Origin: Sulfuriflexus sp032250955
Lineage (GTDB): Bacteria > Pseudomonadota > Gammaproteobacteria > AKS1
NCBI RefSeq assembly: GCF_032250955.1
Contig: NZ_JAVVES010000007.1
Location: 1 to 58,476, forward strand
Length of the DNA: 58,476 bases
Direction: 5' to 3'
In this document: positions 7,308 through 14,144 of the stretch, piece by piece
Position numbering within the stretch: position 1 is the stretch's first letter
Layout of the letters: every line of letters begins with the position of its first letter
Notes under the pieces: model-generated
Seen by the model: the letters and a program-made list of their open reading frames with translations, nothing else
What the model was told of the DNA's origin: nothing
Databases searched by the model: none
Position numbers and translations under genes: made by a program

Positions 7308-8737
7308 CAGTGCTCCCATTCGTGTACCGGCAGGCCACGTTGTTGCCAGGATAAATAATCGGCGGTCATGGCCCGCATATCGCCGTTCAATCGTTGTGCA
7401 TGCTGGCGTTGCCAGACACTACCGGTCTGGCCGCTACGCACGCGTGCCTCAATAATGCCAAGGTAATCATGAATATCGTCCGGGTCGATAGCCAGTGATA
7501 CGAGTCCGCTGCGCGCCATCGGCAACAACTCATCAAGCAACAGAGCTTTAACCGGCACATGCCTGCCCTGCCAATGCACGCGGGCCTCGAGGCCGTGCCT
7601 GGCGGCGGCATAAAAATTATCGCGGGCCTGGGCGAATTCAATTTCGTGTTCAATCGGGGTGGTGCGATTCATAAAGGCTTGTTGCAGGCCAAAGTAAAGG
7701 GCCGTGTTGGCGAAGGCGTCGATGATGGTCGGCCCGGCCGGGATGACGCGATGTTCAATGCGTATATGCGGGGTGCCATCAGCATCGAAACCCACCAGCG
7801 GACGATTCCAGCGCCAGATCGTGCCGTTGTGCAGACGCAGGTGTTTGAGTTCATCGGCCGGGCTACTGTATTCAACCGGTAACAGGATCGGGAAGTGCTC
7901 CCGGTTCTCGATAAAACACTCCATGATCGAATCATGTGCATAGCCGCTGCCGAAACTGACGCGCTTCATCGGCCCGAAGTCCATCCCTGGCAGGCCGCCC
8001 AGTTCTACCGCCTGTTCAAACAAGGGGATGCGGGTCTCGGCCCAGAGGTCGGAGCCAAACAGGAACGGGGAATTGTTACTCACTGCCACCAGTGGTGCGG
8101 AACTGACCATGGCCGCATTGTAATAGCGCACCGCCTCCCTGAACGGTACCTGCGTATGCACCTGGAACGAGGTGGCCGCCGCCTCCAGCATGACGTCGTG
8201 GTGAGTACTGAGTAAATGTTCATGACCGTTAATATCCAGCCGCAGGGGGCGGCCCCGGCGCAGGCGCATGACTTGTTCATTCAGGGCCTGGTAACGGGTC
8301 ATTTTTGACATGTTGCCCAGGGTCAGGTCCTCGTCCCTGAGCGTGGGCAATATCCCGGTCATGACCAGGTCATTGTCGAGTGCCTGCGCCACCTCACTGC
8401 AGGTCTGCCAGGTGGCGTACAGCTCGGTCTGCATCCGGCGCAGGGCATCACCGTACAGGCTCGCCGGCGTGCCGTTCAGTTCTACATTGAAGCGGGCCAG
8501 TTCAGGCACCACGAGCGGGTTGTCCAGTGCCTCAAGAAAGCTGACATTGTTGGCACTGGGTCGTGCCTGCCTGTCGACCAGCCAGGCCTCAAGTTCAAAA
8601 CCACCCGTGGCCTCGCGGCAAGACAGCTCGCCGCTGGCAAACCAGGCACCCAGGAGTGCGGTTTCCGCTTCCAGGGCGGCCTCGAAGCGGGCGAAATCCG
8701 TCTCGCTGAAGTAACTGCGGTCGATCTCCTCGCCCAT
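7307..8737 (-). CDS. GCS2-family carboxylate-amine ligase (YbdK/glutamate-cysteine ligase-like)
   Basis: This 476-residue protein belongs to the glutamate-cysteine ligase type 2 family, which makes amide bonds between a gamma- or alpha-carboxylate and an amine using ATP. Family features include FELEAWLVD (metal-binding Glu), FNVELNGTP, the STHHDVMLEA region and the late RIEHRVIPAGPT block. It is longer than E. coli YbdK, and similar long forms are annotated simply as glutamate-cysteine ligase family proteins. The ATG at 8737 lies five bases after the murU stop; the frame is open for 51 further codons but these overlap murU and are Arg/Ala-rich. A role in glutathione synthesis is not supported because no GshB is present. 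Confidence 0.8.
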   Translation of the reverse strand: MGEEIDRSYFSETDFARFEAALEAETALLGAWFASGELSCREATGGFELEAWLVDRQARPSANNVSFLEALDNPLVVPELARFNVELNGTPASLYGDALRRMQTELYATWQTCSEVAQALDNDLVMTGILPTLRDEDLTLGNMSKMTRYQALNEQVMRLRRGRPLRLDINGHEHLLSTHHDVMLEAAATSFQVHTQVPFREAVRYYNAAMVSSAPLVAVSNNSPFLFGSDLWAETRIPLFEQAVELGGLPGMDFGPMKRVSFGSGYAHDSIMECFIENREHFPILLPVEYSSPADELKHLRLHNGTIWRWNRPLVGFDADGTPHIRIEHRVIPAGPTIIDAFANTALYFGLQQAFMNRTTPIEHEIEFAQARDNFYAAARHGLEARVHWQGRHVPVKALLLDELLPMARSGLVSLAIDPDDIHDYLGIIEARVRSGQTGSVWQRQHAQRLNGDMRAMTADYLSWQQRGLPVHEWEH

Positions 8738-8742
8738 CGCGG

Positions 8743-9405
8743 TCAGCCTGCCAGACCGGCGTCGAGTTCGGCCAGGCGCGCGGGTGTACCAATATCCTGC
8801 CACTGACCGGTATAGTGCTCGCCGCTGACCTCGTGGCGCGCCATTGCCTCGCGCAGCAGCGGCGCCAGCGGCAAGGGCCCCGCCGGGCAAGTGGCGAACA
8901 GGTCCGGCTGATAGACCCCGATGCCGCTAAAGGTCAGGCGCGGCTCACCCTCGGCGAAGACCCGGCCGGCACGCAGGGCAAAGTCACCCAGGGGGTGTTG
9001 GGGTGGATTATCAACCATGACGAGATGGGCCTGGCCGGCGGGTTGTGACGGCAGCCTGGCATAGTCGTAATCGGTGAAGATGTCGCTATTGATGACCACA
9101 AACGGTGCTGCCCCGAGCAAGGGCAAGGCCTTGACGATGGCACCAGCGGTCTCCAGGGCACCGCTGCTTTCATCGGAGTAGTGGATCTGCACGCCGTAGC
9201 GGCTGCCGTCGCCAAGACAGGCCGTGATCTGCTCACCCAGCCAGGCATGGTTAATCACCATCTCGTCGATGCCGGCCGCGTGCAGGGCCATGATGTGATA
9301 TTCGATGAGCGCCTGCCCGCCCACCTGCAACAGGGGTTTCGGTGTGGTATCGGTCAGCGGTCGCATACGTTCACCGCGACCGGCCGCTAGAATCATGGCT
9401 TTCAT
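8743..9405 (-). CDS. murU: N-acetylmuramate alpha-1-phosphate uridylyltransferase
   Basis: MurU converts MurNAc-1-phosphate and UTP to UDP-MurNAc in the cell-wall recycling route that bypasses de novo synthesis and confers intrinsic fosfomycin tolerance in pseudomonads. The 220-residue nucleotidyltransferase has the pyrophosphorylase signature MILAAGRGERMRPLT and the PKPL loop, followed by INHAWLG, FVVINSDIFTDYDYA (metal-binding Asp) and GQWQDIGTP. It matches Pseudomonas MurU closely along its whole length (from memory). Its usual partner kinase amgK lies at 20.9-21.9 kb rather than next door. It is the first gene of a three-gene minus-strand operon. Confidence 0.88.
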   Translation of the reverse strand: MKAMILAAGRGERMRPLTDTTPKPLLQVGGQALIEYHIMALHAAGIDEMVINHAWLGEQITACLGDGSRYGVQIHYSDESSGALETAGAIVKALPLLGAAPFVVINSDIFTDYDYARLPSQPAGQAHLVMVDNPPQHPLGDFALRAGRVFAEGEPRLTFSGIGVYQPDLFATCPAGPLPLAPLLREAMARHEVSGEHYTGQWQDIGTPARLAELDAGLAG

Positions 9406-9546
9406 TTTATAAAGAATACCAAGCCTGTAAAGGCTTGGACAGGCTTACCGGTAATGATCACTACTTAACCTGGCAGGCCAGCTCAGATATAATGTTGAGA
9501 ATTTCCCGAACCAGCCAAACACACCAGAAGCCACGAGATAAACAGT

Positions 9547-10110
9547 ATGGGCAACCCGTTCCAGGACCAATTACTCAAAGCNNNNNNNNNNGCTGGCGTC
9601 GTCAGCAAGCAGCACGTTAACAAGATCAAAAAAGAGTCGCATAACAAAAAGAAACAGAAAGGCTCGAAGAATGATGCTGTTGTTGACGAGACCCGGCTCA
9701 AGGCCGAACAGGCAGCAAAGGAAAAGGCTGCCCAGGATCGTGAACTAAACAGGCAAAAAGACCAACAAGCGCGAGACAAGGCGCGCTCTGCTGAAATGGA
9801 TCAACTCATCAATGCCAATCGAATTGCCCGCAATAAAGATGGCGATGACGACGAGCTTGTCTACAACTTCGAGCACGGCGAGCAGATCAAGCGCATCTAT
9901 ATCAATACGGGTCTGAAGCAACAGATCGTGAATGGCAAAGTCGGCATTGCCAGTATCGATGGCCGCTATGAACTCGTGCCCAAAGCCGTCGCCGAAAAGA
10001 TCCTGCAACGGGACGAGAACCGCGCGATCCTGTTCAGCGATGAAGAACCGGTTATGGATGAAAACGACCCTTATGCTGATTACCAGGTACCCGACGACCT
10101 GACGTGGTAA
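9547..10110 (+). CDS. yaiL: DUF2058 nucleoprotein/polynucleotide-associated protein (YaiL-like)
   Basis: This 187-residue frame matches the YaiL/DUF2058 family: MGNPFQDQLLK..AGVVSK at the start, a long highly charged coiled-coil segment rich in Lys, Gln and Ala (about 20-85), and the conserved C-terminal domain ending DENDPYADYQVPDDLTW. The family is described as nucleoprotein-associated; no reaction is known. Ten Ns (9582-9591) lie near the start and insert four unknown residues after LLK. In homologues LLKAGLV is continuous, so the real protein is probably 183 or 184 residues and unbroken. Confidence 0.88.
   Translation: MGNPFQDQLLKXXXXAGVVSKQHVNKIKKESHNKKKQKGSKNDAVVDETRLKAEQAAKEKAAQDRELNRQKDQQARDKARSAEMDQLINANRIARNKDGDDDELVYNFEHGEQIKRIYINTGLKQQIVNGKVGIASIDGRYELVPKAVAEKILQRDENRAILFSDEEPVMDENDPYADYQVPDDLTW
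9582..9591. other. Assembly gap (10 N)
   Basis: Ten Ns join two contig ends inside yaiL. The left flank ends AAAGC and the right flank begins GCTGGC. Merging the shared GC gives AAA-GCT-GGC (Lys-Ala-Gly), exactly what DUF2058 proteins have at this point. The gap is therefore probably an artificial join with no missing sequence. Confidence 0.9.
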
Positions 10111-10180
10111 ACGTGAGCCAACATATACCTTTCAACTTCATTCTTTACGTGTAAAAAACTGCAACAGTTCCTGGCATAAC

Positions 10181-12226
10181 TCAGTCAATGGCAGGCAGAA
10201 CCAGTGTTACCCTCACCCCTGTAATATCAGTACGATTATCTGCTTGTAATTGACCACCGTGGTGTTCGGCAATGGTACGGGCGACATACAGCCCCATGCC
10301 CAGGTGTGGCCGCTCGTCACTCGAGGGACGGGTAGTAATCATGGACATAAAGGTGGAACCACGCAATTGTTCTGGCAATACTGGACCTTCATTGAGAATG
10401 CGACAAATAATCCGGCCTCCTTCAGTTACCAGTTGTACATTAATCGGGCTCCTGTCGTTTGCGAAGTCAATGGCATTATCCATAAGCTTGTCGAATAACT
10501 GTTCGATACGCAGTGCACTGCCAATAATCTCGACACCATCAGCAGGACCAGTGAAGATAAATTCCTGCCGGGGATGTGAATGGCGGCAGCTTTCTACATA
10601 GGTATATACAAGCAGTGCAAGATCAAATCGGGTTTTCTCGTCTCCCTGCAGAGCCTGTTCCAGGCTCGCCGCTTCGGTCAGGCTGTCCATAATCCGGCTT
10701 AAACGCTGAATACCACGTTCCGCACTATGCAGATAATGCTCATCATTCATATCCGGATATTTCTCGGTCAAATTCTGCAATGATGTGCTGATGACATTTA
10801 ACGGGTTGTTTATCTCATGACGCAGTGTTCGCGGCATGCTTTCGAGAAAGCCTGTATAGCGTTGCAGACGCTGCAGCATGGCACTCATGCGTTGTGACAA
10901 TTGCCCCAGCTCATCGCGGCTTGAATGTTCAGCACTGAGTTCCGTCGTCGTTATACGTCCTTCACCATCGATTGCCATATCGGCTTCATGACTCAGTCGA
11001 CGAATTCGCCATGCCAGCCACGATGCAAATCCAAGCAGGCTGAGAATGATCACCAGTAGCACCGCCAGAGTAGTCAGGGTGATTTGTAAAAACGTCTTGC
11101 GCTGCAGGGTAAGGATATCGGTCGTATTTTGCATTAATACGACCGCGCCGAGGATCTGCTCTTTACCGAGTATCGGCTGTGCGGCAATAATGACCTCATC
11201 ATCGGTGTTATCCTGCACGATACGGCGCACCACCGGTGAACCATTCAGCGCTTCCTGTACCGGGTGTTCATCCAGCCGCTCGATTGTATTTCGCTCATAC
11301 AGGGATTCACCCCCCACTGCAGCGCGCACGCGTTGCTGCCTGTCGACGATCCAGATATGCGCATCTGAGCGCGCCAGTCCGCGTAAAATATTTTCCAGTT
11401 CCGGTGATCGAACCACCAGCACGTTGAGTTCACTTGACCACTGTGATGGTAGACTGCCTATCTCGGCATCTACCTGACGATTGTCAGCATCATCGACATC
11501 CGCCACACTGATATGCAGGCGTTTGTCTTGCCCCAGCAACCCCTGTTTCAGGCGAAATTCAACGACATAACCATTAGCACCTTCGTACCATTCAGCATAA
11601 ATGCCATCAAACGGATAACCATTGAGCGGATACTTCCACTCCTCATCTACTTCATAGGCGCTGACCGTCCCGGGGCCTTCAGTAACCAGGACCACGCGCC
11701 GAATAGTGTCATTTGAATCAATAAAGGTCATGCGGACATGGTCACCGTTGTCCAATCGCCGGTAACCGGGATGCCGGTAGACGATGGTCTTGTCACTGAC
11801 CTGTATCACGCCATAAAGATAATCCTGCTGAACACCCAGTAGCAGTGAAAAATTCGGCAGGTCAGCCACATTTTCCTTGCGTAATGAAATAACACTTTCT
11901 TTTGCATAATGATTGGCATGCGACAACAGGTCTTTCCAGTCATCCAGATAACCATCGATCTGAATAGGCACATCCAGGGGATAGGCATATACGGAACCCT
12001 GTTCGACAAGCGAGGTCGGGATATTCTCTGCCAGGTCAAACAGATCACTGCGGTCATGCAATACAGTTGCTATTGCCTGAGTGGCAAGCAGTTGCGCCTT
12101 TTCCTGCCCCTTGAGCAGGAAGTCTTTCATTTCCACGAGATATTGATAACCCAGCGATGGGATTAACAGTAACAGCAGACTGATAACAATAAGGTGACCG
12201 CGAATACTGGTATTTTTGTCTTTCAC
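10181..12226 (-). CDS. pdsS: Sensor histidine kinase of the proteobacterial dedicated sortase system
   Basis: This membrane kinase of about 681 residues pairs with the response regulator encoded just upstream. It has an N-terminal helix (about 10-30), a large periplasmic region (about 35-395), a second helix (about 395-425), a HAMP-like linker, the phosphoacceptor motif RHEINNPL, an N box (LMDNAIDFAND) and a G box (HLGMGLYVA). The periplasmic part begins with IQIDGYLDDW, typical of CBM9/DOMON-like beta-sandwich domains, which suggests a sugar-like ligand (inference). The GTG at 12226 overlaps the pdsR stop as GTGA; a GTG at 12232 is also possible. The gene family is defined by its constant position beside class GN sortases. 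Confidence 0.88.
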   Translation of the reverse strand: MKDKNTSIRGHLIVISLLLLLIPSLGYQYLVEMKDFLLKGQEKAQLLATQAIATVLHDRSDLFDLAENIPTSLVEQGSVYAYPLDVPIQIDGYLDDWKDLLSHANHYAKESVISLRKENVADLPNFSLLLGVQQDYLYGVIQVSDKTIVYRHPGYRRLDNGDHVRMTFIDSNDTIRRVVLVTEGPGTVSAYEVDEEWKYPLNGYPFDGIYAEWYEGANGYVVEFRLKQGLLGQDKRLHISVADVDDADNRQVDAEIGSLPSQWSSELNVLVVRSPELENILRGLARSDAHIWIVDRQQRVRAAVGGESLYERNTIERLDEHPVQEALNGSPVVRRIVQDNTDDEVIIAAQPILGKEQILGAVVLMQNTTDILTLQRKTFLQITLTTLAVLLVIILSLLGFASWLAWRIRRLSHEADMAIDGEGRITTTELSAEHSSRDELGQLSQRMSAMLQRLQRYTGFLESMPRTLRHEINNPLNVISTSLQNLTEKYPDMNDEHYLHSAERGIQRLSRIMDSLTEAASLEQALQGDEKTRFDLALLVYTYVESCRHSHPRQEFIFTGPADGVEIIGSALRIEQLFDKLMDNAIDFANDRSPINVQLVTEGGRIICRILNEGPVLPEQLRGSTFMSMITTRPSSDERPHLGMGLYVARTIAEHHGGQLQADNRTDITGVRVTLVLPAID

Positions 12227-12921
12227 GCACACACCCAGCGATAACCGAAACCGTAGACACTCTTGATACAGTCGAAATCTTTATCAATATCACGAAACTT
12301 GTTACGCAAGTGCAGTATGTGGGTATTGATGGTGTTGTTCTGTACCACGCCCTGACGTGTTGCGTCGGCGAGTTCATCATAACTCACACCGCGTGCATCT
12401 TTCTTGTTGAGCAGTTCCTGCAATACGCTGTACTCGGTAAAGGTCAACACCAGTGACTGCCCCTGCCAGGCCACCTGCATACGTTCTGTATCGAGGGTCA
12501 AGTCACCGATCTGCCGGATATTGGCGACAGGGGTCTTTTCCTGGTTGATATTCAGGATGCGAAATACCGAGCTGGCCCGTTCAGCGAGAAACTCCAGTGA
12601 CACTGGTTTAGTCTGATAGTCCCATGCTCCCAGGCGCAGGCCGGAAATTCGGTCTATGTCATCATTACGGCTGGTCAGGAAAATGATCGGCAGGCCGGAC
12701 TGACGTGCCAGCAGATAGCGGCACAGTTCAAAGCCGGCATCCTGTTCCTCGCCGAGCATGATGTCGAGGATCGCAAGATCCGGCAGTTGCTGTTCAAACG
12801 CCGCCTGCGCCTCGGCGCGTGAGCCATAGGCCAGTACCTGGTAGCCACGCCGTATCAGCGCATCGGTACAGTTTTGCCGCTGGTCCTGATCGTCCTCAAC
12901 GATGGCAATGGTTCTTTCCAA
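12223..12921 (-). CDS. pdsR: Response regulator of the proteobacterial dedicated sortase system
   Basis: This 232-residue OmpR-family regulator has a receiver domain with the acidic pair EDD (9-11), phosphoacceptor Asp in LAILDIML, Thr/Ser in FLTSR and Lys in QTKP. A C-terminal winged-helix domain (about 130-230) contains NTINTHILHLRNKF as the recognition helix region and ends GYGFGYRWV. It is presumably phosphorylated by PdsS and controls the divergently transcribed pdsO-target-sortase genes and itself. Three 11-bp direct repeats in the shared control region are the obvious candidate binding site. Confidence 0.9.
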   Translation of the reverse strand: MERTIAIVEDDQDQRQNCTDALIRRGYQVLAYGSRAEAQAAFEQQLPDLAILDIMLGEEQDAGFELCRYLLARQSGLPIIFLTSRNDDIDRISGLRLGAWDYQTKPVSLEFLAERASSVFRILNINQEKTPVANIRQIGDLTLDTERMQVAWQGQSLVLTFTEYSVLQELLNKKDARGVSYDELADATRQGVVQNNTINTHILHLRNKFRDIDKDFDCIKSVYGFGYRWVCA

Positions 12922-12991
12922 ACGATTATCTCCGGTTTTACTGCATCAACTGTACCTCACCTTATTTGTCATGTAGAGCATCGAGTTCAAC

Positions 12992-13024
12992 TTTCCATGA
13001 TTTCTCCATGATCTTTCCATCCTC
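12992..13024. promoter_or_regulatory. Three tandem 11-bp direct repeats in the pdsR/pdsO divergent control region
   Basis: Three consecutive 11-base units, TTTCCATGATT, TCTCCATGATC and TTTCCATCCTC, share the core T(T/C)CCAT at exact 11-bp spacing, one helical turn. OmpR/PhoB-type regulators bind such direct repeats as head-to-tail dimers. The repeats lie 71 bp before the pdsR start and 141 bp before the pdsO start, so they could serve both promoters. The binding protein is inferred to be PdsR. Confidence 0.6.
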
Positions 13025-13164
13025 CGGCAAAGATTGAAACACCCGCTATTGCTTAAATCCTTATCGAACATGACTTCGGCGCAGACAGGCACGGTCATCG
13101 GGGCAGCATTCACACCGATTTTGCCAGGGACGGCAGCGCTGAACCAATCGCAAACAAGGAGAAC

Positions 13165-13959
13165 ATGATGAAAAAGACACTTATTGTTATCACCCTGGCC
13201 TCGGCCATAACCAGCACCGCCGGTTTTGCTGCTGAAGCGGAACCTGGCTACCAGCCAAGTCGACAGGATGCCGGTCTCGGTATCGGCCTGCTTGCCGGTG
13301 CCATCGTTGGTGGGCCGATTGGCTTTGTGGTCGGAGGCCTGGTTGGCGCACAGGCTGGTCAGGCCGGGGACTACCGGCAACAGCTGGAGGAAAAAGACCG
13401 GCAACTGGTCTCACTGCGCAAGGACATCGCTCTCGCACGGACCAGCAAGGTCAGGGCCGCTGTTGAGGTGGATCAGGACAAACCAGCACGGTTCCATAAC
13501 ACGGCCGCAAGCAGCCAGAACCCAGCGGGCAAACTGGCCACCGGCATGCGTGTCGATGTGCTGTTTCGTACCAATAGCGAAAACATCGAGCCGCATTACA
13601 CCTCGCAACTACAGCGAATCATTGCCGTCATGAAGCTGTTCCCCGAGGTAGACATCCAGCTCGCCGGTCATGCCGACCCACGTGGCCCGGAAACAAATAA
13701 CCTGGCCCTCTCCCAACGCCGTGTGAACAGCGTCCGCCAGGCCCTGCTGAAGGCCGGCATCAAAAACGGACGTATCCATGCCACGGCCTGGGGTGAACGC
13801 AAAACGATTTCCACACCGAAAGATATCGAGGCATACGCCTTTGATCGCCGCGTGGTAGTGGATTTTATCAGCAAGCCCTCAGGTCATGACCAGGCGGCAA
13901 TGCGAACAAACGCTGACCAGGCTGGTGGCCATTTCCTGCCAGCCAGCCTGGAACAATAG
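13165..13959 (+). CDS. pdsO: Sortase-associated OmpA-like protein
   Basis: This 264-residue envelope protein belongs to the dedicated sortase locus. It has a signal peptide (about 1-23, ending TAGFAA), a glycine-rich hydrophobic stretch (LGIGLLAGAIVGGPIGFVVGG, in two short parts), a coiled-coil segment (YRQQLEEKDRQLVSLRKDI) and a C-terminal OmpA peptidoglycan-binding domain (about 135-245) with LAGHADPRG and LALSQRRVNSVRQAL. The OmpA domain should bind meso-diaminopimelate in peptidoglycan. The start follows AAGGAG; ATGs at 13165 and 13168 are adjacent. It is the first gene of the plus-strand pds operon, followed by a small ORF and the sortase target. Confidence 0.88.
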   Translation: MMKKTLIVITLASAITSTAGFAAEAEPGYQPSRQDAGLGIGLLAGAIVGGPIGFVVGGLVGAQAGQAGDYRQQLEEKDRQLVSLRKDIALARTSKVRAAVEVDQDKPARFHNTAASSQNPAGKLATGMRVDVLFRTNSENIEPHYTSQLQRIIAVMKLFPEVDIQLAGHADPRGPETNNLALSQRRVNSVRQALLKAGIKNGRIHATAWGERKTISTPKDIEAYAFDRRVVVDFISKPSGHDQAAMRTNADQAGGHFLPASLEQ

Positions 13960-13970
13960 GGCTCGCCGTC

Positions 13971-14144
13971 ATGAAACAGTTTGTGCCGATCAGCGATGAA
14001 CTTATCTTCGACCACCCGGAACAGATCCGCGAACCGTTGGTGCCGTTCAGCCATGAGTATGATTGTTATCACCCGCTGAACAGCGCCGCGAGCGAACATA
14101 CATCAGACAAGGATACTTCGCATGAAAAAAATAATAACCGATAA
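13971..14144 (+). CDS. Small ORF in the pds operon, 57 residues
   Basis: An ATG 11 bp after the pdsO stop opens a 57-codon frame whose protein begins MKQFVPISDELIFDHPEQIR and is acidic, with no signal peptide or membrane segment. It fills the gap between pdsO and the target gene and overlaps the latter's start by 23 bp. The N-terminal half has natural amino-acid composition; the last dozen residues are merely the other frame of the target's signal peptide start. A possible weak ribosome site (ATAGGG) precedes it. No function can be assigned. Conservation in other pds loci would decide whether it is real. Confidence 0.5.
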   Translation: MKQFVPISDELIFDHPEQIREPLVPFSHEYDCYHPLNSAASEHTSDKDTSHEKNNNR

